From positions 6,572,001 to 6,636,000 of the forward strand of contig NZ_CP150227.1 of assembly GCF_037971845.1 (NCBI RefSeq): a stretch of DNA of 64,000 bases, given 5' to 3'. The position numbers were made by a program, and so were the translations under genes. The stretch's first letter is position 1; each line of letters begins with the position of its first letter. Shown here in pieces: positions 15,751 to 24,164 of this stretch. The notes under the pieces were generated by a model that saw only the letters and a program-made list of their open reading frames with translations, ran no database searches and was not told the origin of the DNA. The stretch is from Paenibacillus sp. FSL R5-0766. Its GTDB lineage: Bacteria; Bacillota; Bacilli; Paenibacillales; Paenibacillaceae.

Positions 15751-17097
15751 TCAGGCCGATTCCTGTGGAATGATCTCTTTTGCTTCAGACACGAGAGGCT
15801 GCTTCCCTTCCCACAAGATACGCTGTAGCAGAATGCCGGCAAGACCAATTACCAGCGTAGCGAGACCGATATATTGAAAGGTGGGGCTCGGCCCCGCAAC
15901 TCGAATGAGCGCTCCACCTGCAAGTGGAGCTACAACCAGTACAACACTGGACAGTGAATTTTGAATGCCAAAGACGCGCCCTACATAGGCAGGAGGGGTT
16001 TCCTTTTGCAGCAAATAATTCAGAGTTACCATAAAGAGTCCATTACCCAGCCCAATGCAGAGGCCCCAGATAATAACCCAAATTTCAGGTGTTTGTGGGC
16101 CGACCCACCCCAGCGCAGCAATTCCGGCACCCACGAACAGATATCCTCCACCCAGTCCCCAACCATACCCAATTCTCGGCAAGCGATTTAACAACAAAAT
16201 GATGACAACTGCCCCTGCTCCTGCAGACGATCCCAACCAGCCGAGCAGTGATTCATTACCTGGCTTGATCTCCCGAAACAGGGTCGTAAACTGATAATCA
16301 ATCATAAGAATGGCCATGAGTCCAAAACAGCCGAACAGAATCGTACTCAGCACGGTGCGACTGCTCTGAATAAAAAGCCAACCTTGCTTCCACTGGGAGA
16401 ACAAAGATTCCGATCCCTCCTTCTCACTTGCAGCACTTCCGTCTGATTCAACGAACTCCGACTTCTCCACCAAACGCCGCAAGGGCCATAATACCGCACC
16501 CGACAACAGGCGGGTACAGGCATTAATGACAATACAGATTTGTGGTGAGAAAAAGGCCAAAATGACTGCACCCAGAAGTGGTCCCGCCACTTTCGAACAC
16601 TGGCTCACAAAACCGTTTAGGGACGATGCCTGAAACAGATGCTCCTCTGCCACCACCTGGCGGGTTAACGCCTGCTGAGCCGGAACATGGAACACTCCCA
16701 TCATGGCACGCAGGGCGAGCAGTGGAAGCAACCAAGCCGGGCTTGGTGCGAATAAAATAGCAACGGTTAATCCCACGGTTATCACGTCACACAGGATCAT
16801 GATCTTTACTTTGTGCAGACGATCAGCCAGGGCACCTGCAAAGGAGCCCAGCAGTATGCCCGGGACAGCCATACATACAGGAATAAGTGCAATGATCAGT
16901 GGATCAGCACCCCAGCGGTAGGCCACCATCACCTGGATGGCAAGCGCATCGAGCCAATCTCCAAACGTAGCCAGCGAGTATGCGATAAACATGCGGACAA
17001 ACCGGAGGTTGGTCCATAAGCTTTTGAAAGATTGCGCAGATGAGGCGGGTGATTCGATGGATTCATTGGATGTGGGTTCATTTGAAATGACGGTCAT
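15751..17097 (-). CDS. MFS transporter
   Basis: 448 residues from ATG 17097 (GGGAGG ten bases upstream). Hydrophobic helices span the whole protein. The N-terminal half has FVRMFIAYSLATFGDWLDAL and the loop motif GALADRLHKVKIMI, typical of MFS_3/EntS-like drug or siderophore exporters. The 12-helix pattern and the charged central loop (about residues 220-240) fit the family. It is 70 bp downstream of a winged-helix regulator on the same strand, with a hairpin between them, so the regulator probably controls it. The substrate is unknown. Confidence 0.88.
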   Translation of the reverse strand: MTVISNEPTSNESIESPASSAQSFKSLWTNLRFVRMFIAYSLATFGDWLDALAIQVMVAYRWGADPLIIALIPVCMAVPGILLGSFAGALADRLHKVKIMILCDVITVGLTVAILFAPSPAWLLPLLALRAMMGVFHVPAQQALTRQVVAEEHLFQASSLNGFVSQCSKVAGPLLGAVILAFFSPQICIVINACTRLLSGAVLWPLRRLVEKSEFVESDGSAASEKEGSESLFSQWKQGWLFIQSSRTVLSTILFGCFGLMAILMIDYQFTTLFREIKPGNESLLGWLGSSAGAGAVVIILLLNRLPRIGYGWGLGGGYLFVGAGIAALGWVGPQTPEIWVIIWGLCIGLGNGLFMVTLNYLLQKETPPAYVGRVFGIQNSLSSVVLVVAPLAGGALIRVAGPSPTFQYIGLATLVIGLAGILLQRILWEGKQPLVSEAKEIIPQESA

Positions 17098-17115
17098 ACA
17101 TGTACTTCCTCCCTT

Positions 17116-17157
17116 GATTACAGCCAATTGTGGTCTGTATGTTCCTTGGCTGTAATC
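17116..17157 (-). other. Perfect 12-bp inverted repeat before MFS gene
   Basis: GATTACAGCCAA and TTGGCTGTAATC are separated by 18 bases and lie between the regulator stop and the MFS ribosome site. No T-run follows on the minus strand, so it is not a standard terminator. It may be an operator for a dimeric regulator or a hairpin affecting translation or stability of the MFS message. Confidence 0.85.
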
Positions 17158-17166
17158 ATAAAGGAG

Positions 17167-18345
17167 TTATATCAGAGGAAGATCAGAGGATGGGGATACA
17201 GGAGACAAAAATTGACGTACTTTATCTACAATTTGTGATCCATATGCGGGGACGCCGTAACTTTTACCGATCTCTGCATACACTTGACGATATTTGCTGC
17301 GAAGTCTGCCTTCAATTCGATGATGACCCAGGAATAGGAGAATCTGATATGCAGCATTCAGATATAGCGGTGCGTTCAGCGACATCTTCAATACATCCAG
17401 GCCATCATCCATTCTTAACTCTGCCTCACGAATCCGTCCCTGCCGAAGTAACCATAACCCCTCCATCACCTGAAAACGTCCGATCTCTCGCAGATAGGGT
17501 GCATCCTTCAATCCTGACCGCAGGACTGCCATCTGGGCCTCAACAGCTTCACCGCTGCCACCCCACAGTTCCACATATAACGCTGCAAGTGCTACAGGCA
17601 GTCTGAAATTCTTGAGTTCGTCTGTCTCTATTACACGATATGTTTCTTCCAGCTGCTCTTTCGCACGTTGATATTGGCCCACCTCTACATAGACTTCGAT
17701 GATGTTCAGAATGCGGAGTTCGCGAAGCTGATCGACAGATAATGCCGATGAATTCAGCGCTTGTTCATACAACTGAATACTATCCGCTGGCTCGATCAGG
17801 GGGTGCACGAAAATCAGTAGCCAATATAGTCGCTCCTCAAAAGGAATTTCTTTCGTTGTAATCAGCCATTCCAGATCTCCCTGTATAAAACGGATATACA
17901 ACTGATAATACGGGACAATCTGAATGCCAAGTGCTTCCTGTTGTTGAACCAGGGTCTGTATGGCGTTTCCCTGCCCAAACACATGATATTTACGAAGTAA
18001 TCCGTGAATGACCTCCTGCATTTCTGGGTCCTGAGCAGAGGGGCTAGCGGGTAGAGCGGACTTATTCTCATGCACAGCAAGCCGATATCCGTAGCCCCGT
18101 ACTGTATCCAGACGGATCTCATCCCAGCGCTTCAATTTCTTGCGCAGGCGATAGATATGATCGTCTACAGTGCGTTCAACCGGATATTCGAGCGGCCATA
18201 CCCGATCCAGCAATTGGCTGCGAGTGAAGGCTTTTTCCTTGTTTTCATACAAAAAATGCAGCAGTGCAAATTCCTTGGCGAGCAGGCGAATGGACTCTGT
18301 ACGCCGCGTGACCGTATATGTTCCTTCATCCAATTGCAAAGACAT
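17167..18345 (-). CDS. OmpR-type winged-helix regulator with C-terminal helical repeats
   Basis: 392 residues. Residues ~5-90 form a Trans_reg_C winged helix (AKEFALLHFLYENKEKAFTR, LLDRVWPLEYPVERTVDDHI, RLRKKLKRW, TVRGYGYRL). There is no receiver domain. The rest is a helical, TPR/BTAD-like region (LYEQALNSSALSVDQLRELR, GQYQRAKEQLEETYRVIET, RQGRIREAELRMDDGLDVL). Such SARP-like layouts respond to ligands or partner proteins rather than phosphorylation. It sits directly upstream of an MFS exporter gene, which it probably regulates. A terminator upstream isolates this pair from the ABC operon. Confidence 0.85.
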   Translation of the reverse strand: MSLQLDEGTYTVTRRTESIRLLAKEFALLHFLYENKEKAFTRSQLLDRVWPLEYPVERTVDDHIYRLRKKLKRWDEIRLDTVRGYGYRLAVHENKSALPASPSAQDPEMQEVIHGLLRKYHVFGQGNAIQTLVQQQEALGIQIVPYYQLYIRFIQGDLEWLITTKEIPFEERLYWLLIFVHPLIEPADSIQLYEQALNSSALSVDQLRELRILNIIEVYVEVGQYQRAKEQLEETYRVIETDELKNFRLPVALAALYVELWGGSGEAVEAQMAVLRSGLKDAPYLREIGRFQVMEGLWLLRQGRIREAELRMDDGLDVLKMSLNAPLYLNAAYQILLFLGHHRIEGRLRSKYRQVYAEIGKSYGVPAYGSQIVDKVRQFLSPVSPSSDLPLI

Positions 18346-18428
18346 GCCTGGTTCCTCCTACTATGTATAATTCGCTAATCCGAAATCGTATAGATTCATT
18401 CCATTTTTTCACGTGTTCAACATAACAT

Positions 18429-18460
18429 AAAAACCCTTTGCGAGAACGCAAAAGGTTTTT
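18429..18460. terminator. Intrinsic terminator of ABC transporter operon
   Basis: AAAAACCCTTTGCG and CGCAAAAGGTTTTT pair around AGAA with T-runs on both strands. It lies downstream of the minus-strand ABC ATPase gene. Confidence 0.88.
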
Positions 18461-18536
18461 ATAGTCTATCTTATAGATGGCTTAGATTGCAGATCACGCT
18501 ACGTATATCTGTTCTTCCAACAAGTGTTACCTTGCC

Positions 18537-19331
18537 TTAACCCAGCACGACACGATCATCTGCCATTTTTTTACCGCTAATCCGTTCGAATTCACCAAGC
18601 AACTCAGGTACAGTCAACGTACGCTTGCGCTCTTCGCTGACATCCAGAATAATTCGGCCTTTGTCCATCATGATCAGACGGTTACCCAGACGAATAGCCT
18701 GCTCCATATTGTGCGTTACCATCAATGTAGTCAATCTCATCTCTCGCACAAGTGTCTCCGTTAGTTCCGTGATCAGTTCGGCACGTGAAGGGTCAAGGGC
18801 CGCCGTATGTTCATCCAATAGCAAAATTTGCGGCTGGGTAAACGTCGCCATCAGCAGACTGAGCGCCTGCCGCTCCCCGCCTGACAATAAACCGACTTTC
18901 GCGTTAGGCCGCTTTTCCAGTCCAATTCCCAGCTTCTCCAGTTGCGTGTTGAAAATCTCCCGTCTGGCACGGGTAACTCCGAAGCCCAGTCCGCGTCCTT
19001 TGCCACGTTTGTATGCCATCGCCATATTTTCTTCAATGGACATATGTGGTGCTGTTCCTGCCATCGGGTCCTGAAACACCCGGCCAATCCAGCTGCTGCG
19101 TTTATGCTCCGGCAGGTTTTTAATGGAGCGGTCATTGATCAGCACATCGCCCATATCCGGCTTCATCACACCCGAAATAATGTTCATCAGCGTGGATTTA
19201 CCCGCTCCGTTACTGCCAATCACCGTCACAAAGTCTCCCGGATTCATTGTCAGATTCACACCAACCAGCGCGGTCTTCTCATCCGTTGTGCCTGGGTTAA
19301 ACAGCTTGGTTACTTGCGTAATCTCCAGCAT
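18537..19331 (-). CDS. ABC transporter ATP-binding protein (TrpZ-like)
   Basis: 264 residues from ATG 19331, nine bases after GGGAGG; GTG 19337 is too close to it. Walker A GSNGAGKST, signature LLSGGERQALSLLMA, Walker B ILLLDEHTAALDPSRAEL and the H-loop VTHNME are intact. It is 2 bp from the permease stop and forms a three-gene importer with the permease and the PF04392-type binding lipoprotein. Similar systems (TrpXYZ/ABC.X4) import aromatic amino acids or related compounds; the substrate here is not established. Confidence 0.92.
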   Translation of the reverse strand: MLEITQVTKLFNPGTTDEKTALVGVNLTMNPGDFVTVIGSNGAGKSTLMNIISGVMKPDMGDVLINDRSIKNLPEHKRSSWIGRVFQDPMAGTAPHMSIEENMAMAYKRGKGRGLGFGVTRARREIFNTQLEKLGIGLEKRPNAKVGLLSGGERQALSLLMATFTQPQILLLDEHTAALDPSRAELITELTETLVREMRLTTLMVTHNMEQAIRLGNRLIMMDKGRIILDVSEERKRTLTVPELLGEFERISGKKMADDRVVLG

Positions 19332-19333
19332 GA

Positions 19334-20254
19334 TCACATACCTCCCTTCGCCTGTTGACCACCGGATCGCATCAACTCTTCCGTTCGTTTGCGAGCCAGA
19401 CTACGCTGCTTCATGGAGCGCTGCATAGTAGGGAAGACCAATGCAATAATAACAATTACCGCGGTGATCAACTTCAGATCAGATGTATCAAACCATTCCA
19501 CTTGAAGGGCAAGCGCGACCACAATCCGATAAATAATTGAACCAACGATCGCTGCAAGTGTAGCCCAGAATACCGTTCTTGCTCCAAGAATAGCTTCACC
19601 GATAATCACGGAAGCCAGTCCGATAACGATCATGCCAATGCCCATTGTAATGTCCGCAAAGCCTGATTGCTGTGCAATGAATGCACCAGACAGGGCAACC
19701 AATCCATTGGATAAGCTGACCCCTACAATCGTAGTCACATCCGTGTTTGCACCAAAACTGCGAATCATGCGTTTGTTATCACCTGTCGCACGAAGGGCCA
19801 GTCCAACATCTGTTTTCATGAACAGATCGAGCATGATTTTAAACACCAGTACCACGATGATAATTAACACCATGACATGCTCACCTGAGAATGGATTATC
19901 CATACCCATAATGGATTTATTCGGTGCACCAAGGATACGCATATTAATGGAGTAGAGCGCGATCATCATCAAAATCCCGGATAATAATCCGTTGATTTTG
20001 CCTTTGGTATGAAGCAGACCTGTACAAGCCCCAGCCACCATGCCGCCAGCCATTGCCGCCAAACAGGCGAGCCAAGGAGAGAAGTCATTGGAGATCATAA
20101 CCGCCGCGATTGCGCCTCCTGTTGTAAAACTTCCGTCTACGGTAAGGTCAGGAAAATCGAGTATGCGGAACGTAATATATACACCAAGTGCCATCAGTGC
20201 ATATAAAAGCCCCAGCTCGATCGCCCCTTCAATTGAATTCCAGCTTATACTCAC
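19334..20254 (-). CDS. ABC transporter permease (TrpY-like)
   Basis: 306 residues from GTG 20254, seven bases after GGAGG; upstream in-frame codons overlap a hairpin. It has about eight hydrophobic helices with GLLYALMALGVYITFRILDF and PDLTVDGSFTTGGAIAA near the N-terminus, typical of BPD_transp_2 permeases, and the coupling-loop region GLALRATGDNKRMIRSFGAN. It lies between the binding protein and ATPase genes. It forms the membrane channel of a predicted amino-acid-type importer. Confidence 0.92.
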   Translation of the reverse strand: MSISWNSIEGAIELGLLYALMALGVYITFRILDFPDLTVDGSFTTGGAIAAVMISNDFSPWLACLAAMAGGMVAGACTGLLHTKGKINGLLSGILMMIALYSINMRILGAPNKSIMGMDNPFSGEHVMVLIIIVVLVFKIMLDLFMKTDVGLALRATGDNKRMIRSFGANTDVTTIVGVSLSNGLVALSGAFIAQQSGFADITMGIGMIVIGLASVIIGEAILGARTVFWATLAAIVGSIIYRIVVALALQVEWFDTSDLKLITAVIVIIALVFPTMQRSMKQRSLARKRTEELMRSGGQQAKGGM

Positions 20255-20285
20255 ACTACTTCCTCCCTGTCTATCGAAAAGAATG

Positions 20286-20310
20286 AGGCGAACCCGTTGC
20301 ATGTTCGCCT
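20286..20310 (-). other. Intercistronic hairpin in ABC operon
   Basis: AGGCGAAC and GTTCGCCT form an 8-bp stem with a 9-base loop between the binding-protein and permease genes. There is no T-run, so it more likely protects the upstream message and sets a high binding-protein to permease ratio than terminates. Confidence 0.6.
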
Positions 20311-20379
20311 CGCATCCATACTGCCGGATTGCATTCCAGTCAGATTATTGAATCAATCTCATAACTCATTATATTGATT

Positions 20380-21429
20380 CTATTGAATAATGTTGTTTTC
20401 CTGGTCTTTAACTTCCGCTTTCATCTCATCCGTAACCGTGATACCTTGGGCTTCAGCCGCTTTCAGGTTCAGGATCAGATCCAGTTTGTCCGGAACGGTG
20501 ACTTTCATATCACCAGGTTTTGTACCATTTTTCAGAATGTCCGCGGCCATCTCACCAACCTGATATCCATGGTCATAATATTTGAAGCCAACGGTTGCGA
20601 AAGCTCCTTTTTCAACGGTATCCCGATCACTGGAGAAAAACGGAATTTTATTACTGTTTGCCGTTTGGATGATCGTATCAACCGCACTCACGACAGAGTT
20701 ATCAAGCGTGATGTAGAAAGCGTCTACTTTGCCAACCAGAGAATCCGTAGCCTGTTTTACTTCCGATGTATTCGTAACTGGTGCTTTCACCAGCTTGATA
20801 TTATGTGTTGCGAGCGCTTTTTCAGCGTTATCTGCCATAACCACCGCATTTGGTTCACCTTCGTTAATGACCAGACCTACCGTTTTCACATCCGGCAGAT
20901 TTTTGGCGATAAAGTCAGCCAATTGTACGATAGCCTCCGGATTCGTGTCGGATGCACCTGTAACATTGCCGCCCGGCTTATCCATATCGGTCACCAGTTT
21001 GGCACCCAACGGGTCCGTTACCGCTGCGAACAGCAATGGCTTGTCCTTCACTTGTTGAGCCAGAGCCAGCGCAGATGGTGTTGCGATGCCGAGTACAAGA
21101 TCATTTTTGGAATCACCCGAGATTTTCTGTGCAATGGACAGATTGTTCGTCGAATCACCTTGCGCATTATTGTAATCGATTTTGAGGTTCTTGTTCTCTT
21201 CAATGCCCGCTTCCTTCAGGGCTGCGATGAATCCTTCACGTGTAGCATCCAGAGATGGATGTTCAACAATCTGCGAGATGGCAATCTGATATGATTTTTC
21301 CTCGCTTCCTCCACCTGTTGTAGTCCCTGATCCTTCGGATTCCGAGCCTGTACCGCTGTTATTTCCACAACCTGCTGCAACGATCATTGAAGCAACCATC
21401 ATCAGTGACATCCAAAATTTCTTTTTCAT
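20380..21429 (-). CDS. ABC transporter substrate-binding lipoprotein (TrpX-like)
   Basis: 349 residues from ATG 21429 (GGAGAGGGG upstream). It has a lipoprotein signal MKKKFWMSLMMVASMIVAAGC, then a Ser/Gly/Glu linker. The mature domain has YQIAISQIVEHPSLDATREG, LVLGIATPSALALAQQVKDK, LLFAAVTDPLGAKLV and GGNVTGASD, hallmarks of ABC_sub_bind (PF04392). It would capture substrate outside the membrane and deliver it to the two downstream gene products. It is the first gene of the operon. Confidence 0.92.
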   Translation of the reverse strand: MKKKFWMSLMMVASMIVAAGCGNNSGTGSESEGSGTTTGGGSEEKSYQIAISQIVEHPSLDATREGFIAALKEAGIEENKNLKIDYNNAQGDSTNNLSIAQKISGDSKNDLVLGIATPSALALAQQVKDKPLLFAAVTDPLGAKLVTDMDKPGGNVTGASDTNPEAIVQLADFIAKNLPDVKTVGLVINEGEPNAVVMADNAEKALATHNIKLVKAPVTNTSEVKQATDSLVGKVDAFYITLDNSVVSAVDTIIQTANSNKIPFFSSDRDTVEKGAFATVGFKYYDHGYQVGEMAADILKNGTKPGDMKVTVPDKLDLILNLKAAEAQGITVTDEMKAEVKDQENNIIQ

Positions 21430-21710
21430 GTGTGAGAACCCCTCTCCATCTTATAAAATGTGGTTACCCTTATCGATCTGAATTCCATTGACACGATAGG
21501 GCGGGACAAAACGAACGCTTCAACGCATTGTTGCTTTGATCGACAAAAGCAGACAAATATAGACTTTTCTCATGCGACTGAAGTCCATGACCCGTGTTGG
21601 TGTTTTATTGTTCCCCTAATATTAAGGGGCGTCCCGATATCCGTCAATGGTTGAACCGCTTCCAATTTAGTTTCATCGTATGGTTGTGATAGAAAACATT
21701 ACATAACGGC
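21430..21710. other. Upstream region of the TrpX-like operon
   Basis: This gap carries the promoter region of the ABC operon on the minus strand. The only notable element is an AT-centred inverted repeat CCCCTAATATTAAGGGG at 21614-21630, a possible operator. I see no T-box specifier or T-box sequence and no known riboswitch fold. No convincing ORF is present. Confidence 0.4.
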
Positions 21711-21741
21711 AAAAAAGCAACCCGCAAGTTATGCGAGTTGC
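21711..21741 (-). terminator. Intrinsic terminator of Rpn remnant gene
   Basis: GCAACCCGCA and TGCGAGTTGC pair on the minus strand and are followed by TTTTTTG. It lies 15 bp after the stop of the small Rpn-like gene, which therefore keeps its own 3' end. Confidence 0.85.
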
Positions 21742-21755
21742 CTAGTATATCTAGG

Positions 21756-22037
21756 TTATTTTTCTTGCTGGATTGCTTTCACTTCAGCAGAGGTTAGTCC
21801 CGTCGCTTTGACAATGGTCTCTTGATCAAGACCTAAATTGAGCATATTCAATGCGATTTTCCGCTTGCTCTCAGCTTCACCTTCTTCGATTCCTTTTTCT
21901 CGTGCGCCTTCCATCAAAGATACTTGATCCCGTAAAACCTTTTGACGTGCTTCATATTGTTGGCGAAACTCTTCATCCTCGCTCAGTTCCTTCAATAGAT
22001 TCATGGCCTTCTTCAAAGCCGGTTCGGGTTCGTGCAT
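21756..22037 (-). CDS. Free-standing C-terminal Rpn-family fragment
   Basis: 93 residues from ATG 22037, eight bases after GGGAGG. It matches the C-terminal ~90 residues of the intact Rpn-family nuclease gene at 30811-31662 (EPALKKAMNLLKELSEDEEF against EPMLKKAMDTLEFLSQDAST; SLMEGAREKG; IVKATGLTSAEVKAI against IVKASGLSEDEIKKL). The PD-(D/E)XK catalytic domain is missing. In-frame codons just upstream still encode WEAL, the counterpart of WEVL in the full gene, then a stop codon, so this is the remainder of a truncated gene. It keeps a ribosome site and a terminator and may still be made. In E. coli, small C-terminal Rpn products inhibit the full nuclease; a similar role is inferred. Confidence 0.8.
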   Translation of the reverse strand: MHEPEPALKKAMNLLKELSEDEEFRQQYEARQKVLRDQVSLMEGAREKGIEEGEAESKRKIALNMLNLGLDQETIVKATGLTSAEVKAIQQEK

Positions 22038-22150
22038 CATTAACGCCTCCCATCTAATATTGAGTTATGTATAAAACATCTGGATGTGTTATTTCAAATT
22101 ATATCACGCATCTCACCATAAACATAACGTGTTTACGTTATTTTCATTCA

Positions 22151-22188
22151 AAAAAAGAGACTATTTCGACGAATCGAAACAATCTCTT
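22151..22188 (-). terminator. Intrinsic terminator of trhO-regulator operon
   Basis: AAGAGACTATTTCGA pairs with TCGAAACAATCTCTT, with TTTTTT following on the minus strand, 14 bp beyond the regulator stop. Confidence 0.8.
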
Positions 22189-22201
22189 GTGTATAAACCA
22201 G

Positions 22202-22849
22202 TTAATTCCCCGACGCTTCGCGAATCTCATACTTGCACCTTTTGCCGCCATCGGCGTAACATTCAGTACGCTCTACCTCAGCTTGAAGCAGCGAGCGAAA
22301 CAGTTCCAGTTCACAGCGGCAAGCCTGCTTGTAGACACTCGCGACTTGTACAATTGGGCAGTTCATTTCCGTAATGACGTAAGTTCCATCGTCTTCTCTG
22401 GACGCATCCGCCATATAACCGTTGGCATTCTGGATTCGCGCAAGTTCCTCCACCCGTCCGGCCAGATCCTGGCCCTCCATCTGTGGCAATCCGCTGCGAA
22501 GCAGCTTGTCCCGGCGACTCTCGAACAATGCATCCACCACACCGCTACCGGCAGAGTCAGACAATTCTTCAAGGAGTTCCAGTGTAAGGGACGAATAGGA
22601 TTTTGGAAAAAAGCTGTCCCCGCGTACCGTCAGTTGGTACACCGAGGACGGACGTCCGGCCGTAGCCCGGGCCTCCCTAACCTCAATCCATCCGTCCTGC
22701 TCCAGTGCCGTCAGATGACGGCGAATGGCCATGCCGGTCAGACCCAGATCAGCTGTCATTTCCCTCGCGGTCAATGTGCCTTGCTGCTTCAGCATGAACA
22801 AAATCCGTTCACGCGTCGTTCGTTCCTCTTCGCGCTTCACGATCAGCAC
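22202..22849 (-). CDS. SufR-like winged-helix regulator with C-terminal cysteines
   Basis: 215 residues from GTG 22849. The N-terminal DNA-binding domain (residues ~8-80) has RERILFMLKQQGTLTAREMT, DLGLTGMAIRRHLTALEQDG and the wing region GRPSSVYQLT. The C-terminal domain carries MNCPIVQVAS, QACRCELELF and VERTECYADGGKRCKYEI, a cysteine pattern like that of SufR-type Fe-S regulators. It begins 12 bp after trhO and shares its transcript. It may sense Fe-S status or a metal; the regulon is unknown. Confidence 0.82.
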   Translation of the reverse strand: MLIVKREEERTTRERILFMLKQQGTLTAREMTADLGLTGMAIRRHLTALEQDGWIEVREARATAGRPSSVYQLTVRGDSFFPKSYSSLTLELLEELSDSAGSGVVDALFESRRDKLLRSGLPQMEGQDLAGRVEELARIQNANGYMADASREDDGTYVITEMNCPIVQVASVYKQACRCELELFRSLLQAEVERTECYADGGKRCKYEIREASGN

Positions 22850-22861
22850 CTGCTCTCCTGC

Positions 22862-23749
22862 TTATGCGTGTACCGGTGCTGCCTCCCGGCAGGCATCCGA
22901 GCAAAAGCGGTTATGCGTCTCTTCGCAATCCTCACAGCTTACATGCTGCAGGTTGCAGGTTGGACAATTAATATATCGGTCATGTGTCGTTCCACAGTGA
23001 TAACAGCTGGCAATGACAATATCCTCGTCTGTCCGGTTAATCGGTACAGAGATTCGCTCGTCAAACACGTAACATTTGCCATCAAACAGATGGCCTTGTA
23101 CTTCCGGATCTTTACCGTACGTGACAATACCACCGTCCAGTTGAGCCACGTCCTGGAATCCTTCATTGATCATGAACCCAGTCAGCTTCTCGCAGCGAAT
23201 GCCGCCCGTGCAATAGGTAATAATCGTTTTGTCCTTCATGTCACCCAGGTTCTCGCGGATCCACTCCGGAAACTCACGGAATGACTCCACATCTGGACGA
23301 ATGGCCCCGCGGAAGTGACCAATTTCGTATTCATAATCATTGCGACCATCGATAACGATCACGTCATCACGTTGCAAATGTTCATGGAACTCTTTTGGTG
23401 AAAGGCGTTTGCCACTAATCACATTTGGATCAAGGTCTTCGTCCACGCGGAACGTAACCAGCTCTGCTTTGTGACGAACAAAGATTTTTTTGAACGCATG
23501 CTCCTCGACATCATCAATCTTGAACACCATGTCGCTGAACAGCGGATTAGCCAGCATATCTTTCATGTACTGTTCCGTCTGTTCTGGCGTTCCGGATACC
23601 GTACCGTTAATGCCTTCGGATGCGATCAGAATACGGCCTTTCACACCAAGGTCCTTACAGTATTGCAGATGCTCTTGTGTAAACGTCTCGGGGTCTTCAA
23701 TCTTCACGAACTTATAATATAAAAGCACGCGGTACGCGCTGTTACACAT
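22862..23749 (-). CDS. trhO: tRNA uridine(34) hydroxylase, rhodanese-type
   Basis: 295 residues from ATG 23749 (AGGTGAT upstream). The N-terminal acylphosphatase-like domain has [16 protein letters not shown] and [16 protein letters not shown]. The rhodanese domain has [20 protein letters not shown] and the active loop [13 protein letters not shown] with two cysteines. The C-terminal tail has several Cys pairs (CYHCG, CPTCN, CEDC, CSDAC) that may bind zinc. TrhO catalyses oxygen-dependent hydroxylation of U34 in certain tRNAs. It is followed by the SufR-like regulator. Confidence 0.93.
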   Translation of the reverse strand: MCNSAYRVLLYYKFVKIEDPETFTQEHLQYCKDLGVKGRILIASEGINGTVSGTPEQTEQYMKDMLANPLFSDMVFKIDDVEEHAFKKIFVRHKAELVTFRVDEDLDPNVISGKRLSPKEFHEHLQRDDVIVIDGRNDYEYEIGHFRGAIRPDVESFREFPEWIRENLGDMKDKTIITYCTGGIRCEKLTGFMINEGFQDVAQLDGGIVTYGKDPEVQGHLFDGKCYVFDERISVPINRTDEDIVIASCYHCGTTHDRYINCPTCNLQHVSCEDCEETHNRFCSDACREAAPVHA

Positions 23750-23783
23750 GTATATCACCTGTTCCTATTCCATGTTGTTATTA

Positions 23784-23798
23784 GCCGGATCATCCGGC
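23784..23798. promoter_or_regulatory. Palindrome upstream of trhO
   Basis: GCCGGAT-C-ATCCGGC is a perfect 7-bp palindrome with a single central base, 35 bp upstream of the trhO start. It could be an operator for the regulator encoded by the next gene in the operon. Confidence 0.45.
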
Positions 23799-23799
23799 A

Positions 23800-24146
23800 A
23801 GACGACTACGTTGCACCCTTACTGTTAAAAAGAAAATAAACAGCCGCCCGAAACATCGTCTCGAACTGCTGCCTGACATTCGACTTTTATTCCTGCATTC
23901 TAGTTTATCGGAAGCGGAATAGCTTAGTCAATATAAATGTATAGAAAGGGATGAAAGATATGGAACATTTCAACCATAAATGATTTATCTCTGGAAAATC
24001 CAAAAAAATATTTCGAATTTGAACTAAAATCGTATTCATTTTTGCTTTCATATCCATTAAACTATGCTCATCATTATATGGCTTACCCACACCGACTAGC
24101 AAAGGAAGTGGATGGGAGAGCATACGGTGAACATATTAGGAGGAAA
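23800..24146. other. Intergenic region between trhO and SLH surface protein gene
   Basis: This divergent, AT-rich gap should contain promoters for trhO (minus) and the surface protein (plus). Short open frames here lack ribosome sites. I see no terminator, RNA gene or repeat that I can support. Confidence 0.4.
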
Positions 24147-24164
24147 ATGGGGATGAGAACGTGA
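24147..24164 (+). promoter_or_regulatory. Five-codon upstream frame overlapping the start
   Basis: The best ribosome site (AGGAGGAAA) lies directly before ATG 24147, which starts ATG GGG ATG AGA ACG TGA. Its stop overlaps the GTG start of the surface protein (GTGA). This could couple translation or be a start-region frameshift. Confidence 0.45.

Noticed and set aside
20374..21294. 306-codon plus-strand open frame opposite the TrpX-like gene
   Set aside because: Antisense to a clear lipoprotein gene; its sequence is rich in Arg/Cys/Phe and Ile typical of shadow frames.
21430..21710. T-box or riboswitch leader for the TrpXYZ-like operon
   Set aside because: I could not find the conserved T-box sequence, a specifier loop or a terminator before the gene.
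22067..23284. 405-codon plus-strand open frame across the regulator and trhO
   Set aside because: It lies antisense to two well-supported genes with recognisable motifs and shows no domain or ribosome site.
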